A stretch of DNA of 47,587 nt from Campylobacterota bacterium (GTDB lineage Bacteria; Campylobacterota_A; Desulfurellia; JAADFJ01), in contig JAADFJ010000039.1 of the NCBI GenBank assembly GCA_013152955.1, positions 1 to 47,587 of the forward strand. The letters run 5' to 3'. A program made the translations under genes and the position numbers. How positions within the stretch are numbered: position 1 is the stretch's first letter; the number at the start of each line of letters is the position of its first letter. Below, one piece after another: positions 15,894 to 25,243 of this stretch. Under the pieces are notes generated by a model. That model did no database searches, was not told where the DNA came from, and worked only from the letters and a program-made list of their open reading frames with translations.

Positions 15894-16901
15894 ATGAAAA
15901 AAGAAAGTTATAGTGTTGCAGTGGCAGGAGCCACAGGTGCAGTAGGCGGAGAAATACTCAAAATTCTTGATGAGAGAAATTTTCCGATCAAAGAGCTGAG
16001 GCTTCTTGCTTCTTCAAGATCGGCAGGAAAATATATTAATTTCAAAGGTAAAGCATACAAGGTAGACGAATTAAAAAAAGATTCATTTGAAAATATCGAC
16101 ATAGCTCTGTTTTCAGCGGGAGCATCAAGAAGCAGAGAGTTTGCCTCTGCAGCTGTTGCTTCCGGAGCGATCGTTATAGACAATAGTTCTGCCTTCAGAA
16201 TGGATAATAATGTTCCCCTTGTGATACCTGAGGTCAACTCCAAAGATGCGTTTAAGCATAAAGGAATAATAGCGAATCCAAACTGTACGACGATAGTAAT
16301 GTTAATGGCGCTGAAACCCCTTTACGATTATTCAAGAATAAAACGAATTATTGTGTCAAGTTATCAGGCGGCTTCCGGAGCAGGATTAAAAGCCATGAAT
16401 GAACTCTCTGACCAAGCAGCCTGCTGGGCGGAAGGCAAAGACATTAAAGTAAATAAATTTCCTTATCAGCTTCTATTCAATGTTATTCCGCAGGTAGATA
16501 TTTTTATGCCGAACCACTATACTAAAGAAGAGATGAAGATGGCAGATGAGACAAAAAAAATGCTTCATGATCCTGATTTGAAAATTTCCGCAACATGCGT
16601 CAGAATTCCGGTATTCAGGGCACATTCTGAATCGGTAACAGTTGAGTTTGAAGGCGAAATAACACCGGAAAAAGCAATAGAGCTTATTGAAAAATTTCCC
16701 GGAGTGCGGCTCGTAGATAATACAGAAAATTCAATATATCCGATGCCGCTTTTTGCAAGCGGTAAAGATGACTGCGAGATAGGCAGGATCAGGCAGGACT
16801 TAAATGGTAAAAACTGGCTCTCTATGTGGGTCGTAGGTGATCAGATAAGAAAAGGTGCAGCATTGAACGCTGTTCAGATTGCAGAACTTCTGATAAGCTG
16901 A
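15894..16901 (+). CDS. asd: Aspartate-semialdehyde dehydrogenase
   Basis: A cytosolic NADPH enzyme of 335 aa that reduces aspartyl phosphate to aspartate semialdehyde for lysine/diaminopimelate, threonine and methionine. Motifs are GATGAVGGEILKIL (nucleotide binding, residue 11), LLASSRSAGK (NADP-phosphate), DNSSAFRM, NPNCTT with the catalytic Cys near residue 128, SSYQAASGAG, and RIPVFRAHSESVTVEF with the acid/base His. Length is normal. It stands alone on the plus strand, divergent from dctPQM, with an AAGGTG ribosome site. The 236-base gap to emrA contains only a 41-codon frame at 16907-17032 that I cannot support as a gene. Confidence 0.95.
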   Translation: MKKESYSVAVAGATGAVGGEILKILDERNFPIKELRLLASSRSAGKYINFKGKAYKVDELKKDSFENIDIALFSAGASRSREFASAAVASGAIVIDNSSAFRMDNNVPLVIPEVNSKDAFKHKGIIANPNCTTIVMLMALKPLYDYSRIKRIIVSSYQAASGAGLKAMNELSDQAACWAEGKDIKVNKFPYQLLFNVIPQVDIFMPNHYTKEEMKMADETKKMLHDPDLKISATCVRIPVFRAHSESVTVEFEGEITPEKAIELIEKFPGVRLVDNTENSIYPMPLFASGKDDCEIGRIRQDLNGKNWLSMWVVGDQIRKGAALNAVQIAELLIS

Positions 16902-17137
16902 TGATTATGGCAACGGCAATCACAAAAGATAGAAATGGTAAAATCAAAACAAAAGATATGGTAATTTACAGAAATTTGCTATTTGCGGCTCGAGATAATC
17001 GTTTACGGAACAATAGAGATGCTATTTATTAATCCAAACAAAAAAAAGAGTAGCAGATGATAATCCTGATAAAAGTCTGCAGGATAAATTTGCCCGGGAG
17101 CAGTCCGGCCTAAAGAATTTCTTAAGCAGAGGAGTTT

Positions 17138-18265
17138 ATGAAAAAAAGAATCGGTTTAATAGTAGTAATTACGCTAATCATACTATTTTTGATAGTTGGC
17201 TACAGATATGTTCACCACAGAATGGTTTATGCGGTTACAGATGCTGTGTTTACCGAATCAGACAGCTTGACCAATCTCTCGTTTCAACTTGTCGGCGGCA
17301 AAATCATAAAAATGCCTTATGAAGAGGGAGACGTCGTCAAAAAAGGAGTATTGCTGGCACAAATCGACCCTACAGTACTTCAAAATTCAAAAAAGAGAGC
17401 TGTTTTCAACCTGAATGCTCTTAAAGATAAACAAGACTCTCTTAAAAAAAGTCTTGCAAGAATCAGAAGTGCGATTCAAATTAACAAAAAGATTGCCGGA
17501 CTTTCGGTTTCATCAACCAATTTTCAAATTGCGTCGGCAATAAGTATGCTTAAAAGCAAAGAGGCTATATTGAAAAAAGTGAGACGTGATTTCATAAGAG
17601 CAAAAACACTTTACATTCATCACGCTTTCTCAAAAATGAAATATCAGGATGCCCGCACTGCTCTTGTATCTACCAAAAACGAGATTTTGTCATTAAAAGA
17701 GAAAATAGAAGGATTAAAACTTGCGATGCCCATTTCAAAACAAAAGCTCAAAGCAGCCGACAATGAACAAAAGCGTGTTAAGGAAATCGGCGCTCAAATA
17801 GCTGCCCTGAGCAACCAAATTAAGGCAACAGATGAACAGATAAAATCGATAGTCTACAGAATTTCTCAAACCAAGCTCGATAGCCCGTTTGATGGAATCA
17901 TTGCAAAAAAATATCAGAACGTGGGTTCGGTTGTGGCTCCCGGAATGTTTGTCTACTCAATAACAGATCCTCGCTCCATCTATGTATATGCACTTCTTGA
18001 GGAGCAAAAACTTGAGGGCATAAAAGTTGGAAACCCTGTAAATATAACAATTGATGCATATCCGAATAGAAAATATCAAGGAATTGTAGAATCGATTCTT
18101 CCGACTACTGCCGCCAAATTCTCACTTGTACCAAGAGATATTGCAGCAGGAGAATTCACAAAGGTTTCTCAGAGAGTCGGCATTAGAATTAAAATTACAA
18201 AAGGAAACAGCTCAGATCTAAAGGTTGGACTCAGCGGAGAAGTTGAAATAAAACGCTCAAAATGA
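17138..18265 (+). CDS. emrA: EmrA/HlyD-type membrane fusion protein
   Basis: A 375-aa periplasmic adaptor anchored by one N-terminal helix (IGLIVVITLIILFLIVGYRYV). A split biotinyl-lipoyl domain flanks a long coiled coil: first half GGKIIKMPYEEGDVVKKGVLLAQID (about residue 52-76), hairpin rich in Lys/Ala/Gln from about 85 to 235, second half LDSPFDGIIAKKYQNVGSVVAPG (about 247-270). The beta-barrel and membrane-proximal region ends with LKVGLSGEVEIKR. It overlaps emrB by ATGA, so the two make one efflux unit. An outer-membrane TolC partner is not in the window. GAGGAG precedes the ATG. Confidence 0.9.
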   Translation: MKKRIGLIVVITLIILFLIVGYRYVHHRMVYAVTDAVFTESDSLTNLSFQLVGGKIIKMPYEEGDVVKKGVLLAQIDPTVLQNSKKRAVFNLNALKDKQDSLKKSLARIRSAIQINKKIAGLSVSSTNFQIASAISMLKSKEAILKKVRRDFIRAKTLYIHHAFSKMKYQDARTALVSTKNEILSLKEKIEGLKLAMPISKQKLKAADNEQKRVKEIGAQIAALSNQIKATDEQIKSIVYRISQTKLDSPFDGIIAKKYQNVGSVVAPGMFVYSITDPRSIYVYALLEEQKLEGIKVGNPVNITIDAYPNRKYQGIVESILPTTAAKFSLVPRDIAAGEFTKVSQRVGIRIKITKGNSSDLKVGLSGEVEIKRSK

Positions 18266-19818
18266 GCGAACCTATCTATAAGACCATCTCGAATTCGGAA
18301 CGATGGCTGATTACCGTCTCAGTTATGATGGGAACATTTCTTGCAATCCTGAACACAACAATCATCAATGTTGTCATTCCGGATATGATAGCACCGCTTG
18401 CAACAGATCTATACGGAATTCAATGGGTAATAACCGGATATATGATGAGTGCGGCAGTCGGTCTTCTGCTTGTTAATCATCTAACCAAGAAATATGGATA
18501 CAAGACGGTGTTTGTCTTCGGGCTTATACTTTTTACGCTGGCCAGTATTTTGTGCGGAATGAGCAAAACGCTTGAAACAATGATTGCCTCACGTGCGCTG
18601 CAGGGTACGGCAGAGGCCATGATAGTCGCAACTGCCCAGACTATTATGTTTACGATATTCCCGCCGAGAAAAAGAGGACTTGCTATGGGTATTTATGGAC
18701 TTGGAGTCAGTTTTGCTCCTGCCATAGGTCCTCTGATAGGAGGATGGGTAACAGATAATATGGGATGGCGCATGGTGTTTTTCATCGGTGTTCCGGTTGG
18801 AATTATAGATTTAGCTATCTCTCTTGCCTATATTCCCGCTATAAAAAACACAAGCAATTCAAAAAAATTCAACTATGCGAGCTTTCTGTTTATATCATCA
18901 TTTACCGTATCACTGCTTCTTCTGCTTTCAAAAGGTCAGCAGAAAGGCTGGTTTCAGTCAAGTTATATCGTTGTCCTGCTCCTTCTAACTATTATCTTTC
19001 TTTTGCTCTATGCCGCATCAGAGTTCTACTCCAAAAATCGGCTAATCGATTTTTCCGTTTACAAAATTCCCGAATACAGATATTCGATGCTGACATTTTT
19101 TTTCGTATTGGGATTTTCACTGTATCAGATTTTCTTTCTTTCGCCTCTCTACTTTGAAAATATTAAACATCTGACGACATTCCAAGCCGGCCGCGACTTG
19201 TTCTTCATGGGAATTTTTATAGCTATCACAGCTCCTTTTGCCGGAGCAATTTCAGATAAGATCGGCGCACTCAAGGTACTGACTTTTACGGCGGCAATAT
19301 ATATATTCACAACAATTTTTCTGATACCTCAGATGAACTATTATACACCTGAGTTAAAATCGATCAGCTATCTCATACCAATGGGCATAGCTATGGGAGC
19401 ATTCTTTGCACCGGTGAGCATACTGGCGTTAAGAGATATGCCTGCCGATAAAATGGGAATTGCGGTTAATATGCAGCAATATCTTAGATTTACCGGAGCA
19501 TCTTTTGGAACTGCCGTTGCCACTAATACACTTCAGTCCAATGCCTCCTTGCATTACGATCTGATGGGAATACAGCAGAATTATGCATACGCAGAAAACT
19601 GGCTCAGAAAAATAGCAGATTTATCATCGGTAATTATGAATCACTCTGCGGCAATGCAGAAAGCAGAAATCCTGCTGGGAGGAGTCAAACAGCTTTTTTC
19701 ACTATCGTTTGCCTTTCAACACAGTTTCTTATATGCAGGATATTGGGGAATTTTTGGGCTTTCTTTTCTTATTTTGATTGCCTTTCACAAAAAAAAGAGG
19801 GCAAACGAATCTTCCTGA
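18262..19818 (+). CDS. emrB: EmrB/QacA-type (DHA2) drug:proton antiporter
   Basis: A 14-helix MFS exporter, 518 aa, inner membrane. DHA2 signatures: FLAILNTTIINVVIPDM in helix 1 (motif D1 region), LTKKYGYKTVF (motif A), GLGVSFAPAIGPLIGGWVTD (antiporter motif C in helix 5) and the large loop before the last helix pair. With EmrA it should export hydrophobic toxic compounds across the envelope. The gene runs convergently toward nadE with seven bases between stops. There is no linked MarR-type regulator, so control is not visible. Confidence 0.92.
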   Translation: MSEPIYKTISNSERWLITVSVMMGTFLAILNTTIINVVIPDMIAPLATDLYGIQWVITGYMMSAAVGLLLVNHLTKKYGYKTVFVFGLILFTLASILCGMSKTLETMIASRALQGTAEAMIVATAQTIMFTIFPPRKRGLAMGIYGLGVSFAPAIGPLIGGWVTDNMGWRMVFFIGVPVGIIDLAISLAYIPAIKNTSNSKKFNYASFLFISSFTVSLLLLLSKGQQKGWFQSSYIVVLLLLTIIFLLLYAASEFYSKNRLIDFSVYKIPEYRYSMLTFFFVLGFSLYQIFFLSPLYFENIKHLTTFQAGRDLFFMGIFIAITAPFAGAISDKIGALKVLTFTAAIYIFTTIFLIPQMNYYTPELKSISYLIPMGIAMGAFFAPVSILALRDMPADKMGIAVNMQQYLRFTGASFGTAVATNTLQSNASLHYDLMGIQQNYAYAENWLRKIADLSSVIMNHSAAMQKAEILLGGVKQLFSLSFAFQHSFLYAGYWGIFGLSFLILIAFHKKKRANESS

Positions 19819-19825
19819 TCTCTTC

Positions 19826-21454
19826 TTAAAATCTCCCATGGCTCTTTGCAATCGGGTAGCGTCTGCCGTAGCCGAACGCCTTAACACTTATTTTAATTCC
19901 GGGCGGAGCCTGGCGGCGCTTATATTCATTTCTGTCAACTAACTCCACCACCTTTCTCACTGTAGCCGAATCCATACCCGAATCAATGATCGTTTTGGGT
20001 ACCTTCAGCTCCTCAAGATAAAGTTCAAGTATTCTGTCCAAAATTTCATATTCAGGCAGCGTATCCTGATCCTTTTGATTAAAGGCAAGTTCTGCGGACG
20101 GAGCCTTTTTAATAATATTCTCAGGTATAATATTTCTGTCTCTATTTAAAAAATTTGCCAACCGATACACCTCTGTTTTATAAAGATCCGATATAAGCGC
20201 CAGTCCTCCCGCAAGATCACCGTAAAGGGTTGTATATCCAACGGCTATTTCAGATTTATTGCCTGTAGAAAGCAAAAGCCATCCAAAATTGTTCGAAAGA
20301 GCCATAAGAAGAACGCCTCTTATGCGAGCCTGAAGATTTTCGTTCGTAATCTCTTTTGTCTTATTCTCAAATATGGGATTGAGAACAGATAAAAACTGAG
20401 TAAAGATTTCTTCAATCGGCAGATTAAACAGTTCAAGCTCAAGATTTTCTGCAAGTGCCTTAGCATCTTTTGTGCTTTCATCGGACGTAAAACGGCTTGG
20501 CATCATAATGGCTTTTACATTATCGCTTCCAAGAGCTGCCGTCGCAATCGCAGCTGTAACAGCTGAGTCTATGCCTCCGGACAGCCCCACAAGTACTTTT
20601 CCGAAACCGGTTTTTCTACAGTAGTCGGATAATCCGAGAATCAGCGCATTATAGATATCTTCAATTTCCGTATGCTTAAGCGATACAGTCTCCGATTTAT
20701 CCGAATCGTATATGAAGCAACCTTCTTTAAATGCCGGACAGATTTTTACCGGCCTGCCGTTGTCAATAACAAAACTTCTTCCATCAAATACAATCTCATC
20801 ATTGGCTCCCACAGTGTTGACATAAATCAATGTTGTTTCCAGCTTTTGAGTAAGTTTGGAGAAGACTTTCATTTTGCCGTCAAACTTCTTTTTGCTGAAA
20901 GGTGATGCCGAAATATTTATCAAATAATCGATCGAACCCGGTTTAATTTCTGAAAGCGGGTCGGTTTTGTATCTGCCCGCGAATCCAAGCAGCTCGGTTT
21001 TAGCCCAAATATCCTCACAAACCGTTAGCGCAATTTTTTTGCCCATAAACTTAAAAATCGACAGCATGTTTCCCGGCTCAAAATAGCGATTTTCATCAAA
21101 GACGTCATAATATGGAAGCAGCATTTTATCATGTATATGGCATATCTTTTCGTTATGGAGAAAAAATGCGCTGTTAAATAAAGATCGCCCCGCATGAGTA
21201 TTTTTTCTTACGGCTCCGAGAACAACCGCTAATTTCTTCGATAATTTAAGAATTTTAGAAATATATTCATCAATTGCATCAACAAACTCAGGACGCTCTA
21301 AAAGATCTTTAGGCGGATAGCCCAAAAGCGACATTTCGGGCAAAATCGCCAGATCCGCCTTGTCTTCCAAAGAGTTCAAAGCCGAAGCTATCTTTTTATA
21401 ATTGCCTTCCAAGTCCCCAATTGTAGGATTGAGCTGAATAAATGCAAACCTCAT
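19826..21454 (-). CDS. nadE: Glutamine-dependent NAD+ synthetase
   Basis: A two-domain cytosolic enzyme of 542 aa that makes NAD+ from nicotinate adenine dinucleotide, ATP and glutamine-derived ammonia. The N-terminal nitrilase-type glutaminase (1-260) shows Glu in LPEMSLLGYPPKDLL, Lys in HDKMLLPYYDVFDE and the nucleophile Cys in ALTVCEDIWAKTE. The C-terminal ATP-pyrophosphatase synthetase has LVGLSGGIDSAVTAAIA near residue 288, STGNKSEIAVGYTTLYGD, and the end motif NEYKRRQAPPGIKIS. It is the last gene of the eight-gene run beginning at 26666, 28 bases after the lipid-kinase-like gene. Confidence 0.96.
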   Translation of the reverse strand: MRFAFIQLNPTIGDLEGNYKKIASALNSLEDKADLAILPEMSLLGYPPKDLLERPEFVDAIDEYISKILKLSKKLAVVLGAVRKNTHAGRSLFNSAFFLHNEKICHIHDKMLLPYYDVFDENRYFEPGNMLSIFKFMGKKIALTVCEDIWAKTELLGFAGRYKTDPLSEIKPGSIDYLINISASPFSKKKFDGKMKVFSKLTQKLETTLIYVNTVGANDEIVFDGRSFVIDNGRPVKICPAFKEGCFIYDSDKSETVSLKHTEIEDIYNALILGLSDYCRKTGFGKVLVGLSGGIDSAVTAAIATAALGSDNVKAIMMPSRFTSDESTKDAKALAENLELELFNLPIEEIFTQFLSVLNPIFENKTKEITNENLQARIRGVLLMALSNNFGWLLLSTGNKSEIAVGYTTLYGDLAGGLALISDLYKTEVYRLANFLNRDRNIIPENIIKKAPSAELAFNQKDQDTLPEYEILDRILELYLEELKVPKTIIDSGMDSATVRKVVELVDRNEYKRRQAPPGIKISVKAFGYGRRYPIAKSHGRF

Positions 21455-21482
21455 ATGATTTTCTCCTTTAGAGTGTTCTCCA

Positions 21483-22328
21483 TTATCCGATTAACTTCGG
21501 CATTAATACGGTTAATGATTCAGGCTCTACTCTTATACTAAACGGCGTTTTGCCTATCCAGTCACCATCAACATGCACATCCGCACCGGATTGATTTATA
21601 ATAATATTCTTTGCCTTTAGATAGACAGCATCTTTCGATCTTTTAGATAACATTATAGCCGCCATATATTTTAGAACAAATCTCTTTTTAAATATTGCGA
21701 CATCAAGCGTATCAGAAAACAGGTCGGCGTCGGGAGTGGCTGAAAACCAGCCTCCGTATCGCCTTCCGTTCCCTATAACTGCAGAATATCCCTTGATCTT
21801 TCTGCCATCAACAATAAACTCAATCTTTCTGCTGTTTAACTTGAGACAGCCCAAAGCAGATGCAATATATGCAATTTTTCCCGTTAACCGTTTTAATCGC
21901 TCATCAACCATACGTACTGCGGCCGCATCAAGTCCGATACCTGCCATTTGAGCAAAATAGTGTCCGTTGGCGTTACCCAAAGTTATTCTTTTTTCAACAC
22001 CGCCATCAATCAGCTGTAACGCCTTTACGGGATTTCTTGGAATTCCGGCTTCCAGGGCAAAAACATCACTTGTTCCGCAAGGCAGCACAAGAAGGGCCGA
22101 CTTTTTGCCGGCCAAAAGATTTACGGCAAAATTAACAGCGGCATCACCGCCATATACCGGCACAAGATCGTAATCTTCTATGTTATTATCATTTTTATGT
22201 TCGCCTATAATTTCAATAACCGGATCAATGCCTCTTTTTCTTATATTGTCGGTAACTGTTTTTAGCATAGATTCGCTGAATCGTCTCGAAAAAGGATTGA
22301 TAATTAGAAGTACTTTTTTATATCTCAT
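21483..22328 (-). CDS. diacylglycerol-kinase-like (YegS/DagK fold) protein with altered active-site loop
   Basis: A 281-aa member of the lipid/sphingosine kinase-like family. It starts with the NPFSRR strand-loop seen in the family (usually NPxSG). The next signature, normally GGDGTxNEV, reads YGGDAAVNFAVNLLAG near residue 59, and the usual GTxND is CGTSDVFALEAGIP. The C-terminal beta domain (VIGNGRRYGGWFSATPDADL, HVDGDWIG) is normal. Because GGDGT binds ATP, substitution of Gly-Thr by Ala-Ala may reduce or change activity. It overlaps the metallo-hydrolase gene by 11 bases. A lipid substrate is likely, enzymatic activity uncertain. Confidence 0.78.
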   Translation of the reverse strand: MRYKKVLLIINPFSRRFSESMLKTVTDNIRKRGIDPVIEIIGEHKNDNNIEDYDLVPVYGGDAAVNFAVNLLAGKKSALLVLPCGTSDVFALEAGIPRNPVKALQLIDGGVEKRITLGNANGHYFAQMAGIGLDAAAVRMVDERLKRLTGKIAYIASALGCLKLNSRKIEFIVDGRKIKGYSAVIGNGRRYGGWFSATPDADLFSDTLDVAIFKKRFVLKYMAAIMLSKRSKDAVYLKAKNIIINQSGADVHVDGDWIGKTPFSIRVEPESLTVLMPKLIG

Positions 22329-23076
22329 CTATCTTTAGCTGCATGCCGTCATACGCCGCTATTACCTCTATTCCAAATTTAGACAGTTCGGAAGCTATTT
22401 TGTCGGGATCTTCCCTGAGTACTTCTGTGCTGAAGTGCGTGATAACAACCTTTTTCGGTTTTACTGTCAATGCAATAGGTATAACATCATTAACAGAAAG
22501 ATGATATATATTTTCTCTTGAATGAACAAACACGGTATTTATTATCAATATATCAATATTGGTAAAAACTTTTTTTAAGGGTTCAAAATAGAGTGTATCC
22601 GAAATATAACCGACGGAGCACAAATTTCCATCAAATCGAACCGCAAAATTTTCTACAGGATGCATAAGCTTTAGCGGAGTTGAAATTTTTATATTACCCA
22701 CCGACCATGTTCCTCCGGTGCCGGTTCTGATATTGTCATAGTTGTTTCTATTATATTTCAATATCACCGGGTCATCATCCCATGCATCATCAGGAGCAAA
22801 AACAGCACCGTGATGTTTTCTTCCGCCGCTTGTCATAGATTCAACAATACTGTTGATATCAGCAGAATGATCAAGATGGCGATGCGAAAGATAGACCGCA
22901 TCAATGTCTCTTGCAGACCTTCCGGACTCAATCAGTTTGATCAGGCTGCCGGGTCCGGGATCAACAAGAATATTTGTTCCCGAAAGAGAGAGCCAGATAC
23001 CTCCTGAGGCGCGTATTTGATTAAATACCGAAAATCTCCCTCCTGCCGTTCCAAAAAATTTGATATAGTTATTCAT
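22318..23076 (-). CDS. metallo-beta-lactamase-fold hydrolase (RNase Z/PhnP-like)
   Basis: A 252-aa cytosolic hydrolase with the zinc motif SHRHLDHSADI (HxHxDH, about residue 66). A preceding LVDPGPGSLIKLIES, a later His in LMHPVENFAVRF, Asp in GYISDTLYF and a C-terminal KKVVITHFS complete the metal set expected in the family. The N-terminus FFGTAGGRFSV resembles RNase Z/PhnP-type members. Substrate (tRNA end, cyclic phosphate or other) cannot be decided. It overlaps mtaB by four bases and the next gene by 11, so it is translationally embedded in this operon. Confidence 0.82.
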   Translation of the reverse strand: MNNYIKFFGTAGGRFSVFNQIRASGGIWLSLSGTNILVDPGPGSLIKLIESGRSARDIDAVYLSHRHLDHSADINSIVESMTSGGRKHHGAVFAPDDAWDDDPVILKYNRNNYDNIRTGTGGTWSVGNIKISTPLKLMHPVENFAVRFDGNLCSVGYISDTLYFEPLKKVFTNIDILIINTVFVHSRENIYHLSVNDVIPIALTVKPKKVVITHFSTEVLREDPDKIASELSKFGIEVIAAYDGMQLKIDEI

Positions 23077-24329
23077 AAAATAGCAGCTCCGGTATCATGA
23101 TCGGTCACATTGCAGATGGTAGTATCATAAAAATTTCCTCTTTTTAAGCGGTCTTGCAGAAAAACCGGAAAATAGTAGCTTGTTCTGCCGCTGTGTTCAT
23201 CCTCAGCCAATATTCTTACCTGCTTGCCCAAAAACTGCTTTCTATATTTGATGTTTTTTTTATTTACAATACCCTTAAGAAGTTTCACGCGCTTTTTTTG
23301 AGCCGATTTTTCAAAGGGCTGATCGTAACTATTAGTGCCTTTCCTGGGCGAATAAGAAAATGGGTGAAGATATACAAACGGCATATCCATGACAAAAGAG
23401 ACGGTTTTGAGAAATTCTTTATCATCTTCACCGGGAAATCCCACAATTATATCTGTCCCAATTGCAATATCAGGTATCTTATTTATAAGGTTTTCTATCT
23501 TTTTTTTATACACAGCCGTATTGTACGGTCTCCTCATTAGAGATAATATTTTGTCCGATCCGCTCTGAAGAGATATATGAAGATGTCTGCATATCTTAAC
23601 ACTGTCCAAAAGTGATATTAGATCTCTGTCTAAGGCGGTTATACCGATTGAGCTTATTCTTATTCTGAACTCCTTATCAATGGCAATCAGCTGTCTTAGA
23701 AGCTCATAGAGAGAAGTCCCCAAGTCCTTTCCATAAGAGCCGATGTCGGTGCCGGAAAGAACGATCTCTCTATAACCGCCCGATAAAAGATTTTCTACAT
23801 CATCTATTACCATCTCAATCGGTCTGCTTATAATCTTTCTACCTCGTACAACCGGAATTATGCAATAGCTGCAGCTGCCGGAACATCCTTCTTCAATTTT
23901 TAGAAATCCTCTTGTTCGCCCCTTCATACCGGTTATGCCGGAGAACTTCAAATCGGCATTTTCAGTCCATTGCTGAACATCCGACCCTGATGCAATCTGC
24001 CTCAAAGCAGTCACAATTCTTTTTCTGGCTCCTCCAAAGAGAAACGCCGAAACACCATATTCTTCTCTTAGCTTGTCGGCATAATCTTTTGTGATGCACC
24101 CCGCAACAATTACGTCCTTTTCCGCATTCACCGCCTTTCTAACCCATCTGGCAACATCCTTCTCTGCTCCGCTTGTAACAGCACACGAATTGATAACGGC
24201 AATTGTGGAACTTCTAAGATCATTCGCGACAAAGATACCGCTGCTCTCACATTGTTCCCTCATCCATTCGGTATCAACCTGATTCATCTTGCAGCCTACA
24301 GTTGCGAAAAAAAGTTTGAGGCTATTCAA
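23073..24329 (-). CDS. mtaB: tRNA t6A37 methylthiotransferase
   Basis: A radical-SAM enzyme of 418 aa that adds a methylthio group to t6A at position 37 of ANN-decoding tRNAs. The N-terminal UPF0004 domain supplies three Cys for the auxiliary 4Fe-4S cluster: VGCKMNQVD (C13), NSCAVT (about 49) and VAGCITKD (about 83). The radical-SAM site is EEGCSGSCSYCIIPVVRGR (CxxxCxxC, about 148-155). PFVYLHPFSYSPRKGT and a C-terminal TRAM-like region follow. VGCKMNQVDTEW at the start is the MtaB version rather than MiaB. It lies just downstream of a MITE that separates it from hisB, so its transcription must cross that element or start within it. Confidence 0.93.
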   Translation of the reverse strand: MNSLKLFFATVGCKMNQVDTEWMREQCESSGIFVANDLRSSTIAVINSCAVTSGAEKDVARWVRKAVNAEKDVIVAGCITKDYADKLREEYGVSAFLFGGARKRIVTALRQIASGSDVQQWTENADLKFSGITGMKGRTRGFLKIEEGCSGSCSYCIIPVVRGRKIISRPIEMVIDDVENLLSGGYREIVLSGTDIGSYGKDLGTSLYELLRQLIAIDKEFRIRISSIGITALDRDLISLLDSVKICRHLHISLQSGSDKILSLMRRPYNTAVYKKKIENLINKIPDIAIGTDIIVGFPGEDDKEFLKTVSFVMDMPFVYLHPFSYSPRKGTNSYDQPFEKSAQKKRVKLLKGIVNKKNIKYRKQFLGKQVRILAEDEHSGRTSYYFPVFLQDRLKRGNFYDTTICNVTDHDTGAAIL

Positions 24330-24392
24330 TCTTTATCTGTCCAAAGTAAATAAAAAGATGAGCAGCATATTACAGAAATTTTCACTAATTAT

Positions 24393-24655
24393 GAGACCAC
24401 TGCACAACAAGTACTTCCACAGAAACCAAAGAGCCGGCGAGATTTAAAAATTAAAATTTGAAGGGTTAACCGGTCAGCTTGAAAATTGTAATTTCTTAAA
24501 GATTGCCGGTTATTTGGTTTCCCTGCGGGCTTTATTATGTTTCCCGTACGCTGCGTTGAACTTCTTTGAACCAACCGGTTAGTTCTGCAGAAGTTCGTTT
24601 TGCCTGTGGAAAAAACCCGATAAAGTTGTGAAGACGCTTATTGTGCAGTGGTTTC
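24393..24655. mobile_element. complete 263-bp MITE between hisB and mtaB
   Basis: Ends GAGACCACTGCACAACAAG and GAAACCACTGCACAATAAG (inward) form imperfect inverted repeats of about 30 bp. ATTAT flanks both sides (24388-24392 and 24656-24660), a 5-bp target duplication. The core has AACCGGTT palindromes and no coding frame. It is non-autonomous; a matching transposase was not found in the window. Confidence 0.82.
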
Positions 24656-25243
24656 ATTATCGTTAAAAATCATACCTTTTGTAGATAAAACCATGCCTGA
24701 AAGCGGTCTGCTTGCAATCTGCAGGCTGTGGGCCACGGATTTAAATATAGCTTCCGCAACATGATGCTTGTTCCCTGAGGATTCAATCTTGATATGAAGG
24801 GTAATTTCAGCATTAAGAGCAAATGCTCTGAAAAATTCAGGTACAAGATCGAGGTCAAAATCAGTTATCTTTCCTTTTATATCATATCCGTTCAAATAAA
24901 GTCCGCCTCGTCCGCTAATATCAACTGCTGAAACTACGGCAGCCTCATCCATAGGGAGAATAAAAAATCCATATCTGCTTATTGCTTCCGAATCTGCACA
25001 GAGAGAGCGGAAAAGTCTTCCAAGTGCAATTCCAACATCTTCAACAAGATGATGAGCTCCGGTTTGAATATCTCCGGATGCTTCAATAGAAAGATCAAAC
25101 CCGCTGTGTCTGGTAAATGCTTCAAGCATATGGTTAAAAAATCCTATAGCTGTTTTTATACTGCAGATTCCTTTTCCATCAAGATTCAAACTTATGGCGA
25201 TATCGGTTTCGGATGTTTTTCTCTTTATTGATTTAGCTCTCAT
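24638..25243 (-). CDS. hisB: Imidazoleglycerol-phosphate dehydratase
   Basis: A 201-aa manganese enzyme of histidine synthesis. Motifs: FFNHMLEAFTRHSGFDL (residues 34-50), GAHHLVEDVGIALG and GNKHHVAEAIFKSVAHSL, the two HHxxE-type metal sites. Family members usually end at or close to STKG-V/M-L; here STKGMI is followed by FNDNETTAQ, whose last residues and TAA stop are encoded by the inserted MITE end. The mature fold should be unaffected. The ATG shares its A with the ispA stop. No other histidine gene is in the window. Confidence 0.95.
   Translation of the reverse strand: MRAKSIKRKTSETDIAISLNLDGKGICSIKTAIGFFNHMLEAFTRHSGFDLSIEASGDIQTGAHHLVEDVGIALGRLFRSLCADSEAISRYGFFILPMDEAAVVSAVDISGRGGLYLNGYDIKGKITDFDLDLVPEFFRAFALNAEITLHIKIESSGNKHHVAEAIFKSVAHSLQIASRPLSGMVLSTKGMIFNDNETTAQ

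Noticed and set aside
16907-17032. 41-codon ORF after asd (MATAITKDRNGK...)
   Set aside because: No ribosome binding site, odd composition and no recognisable family; probably chance or a decayed fragment.
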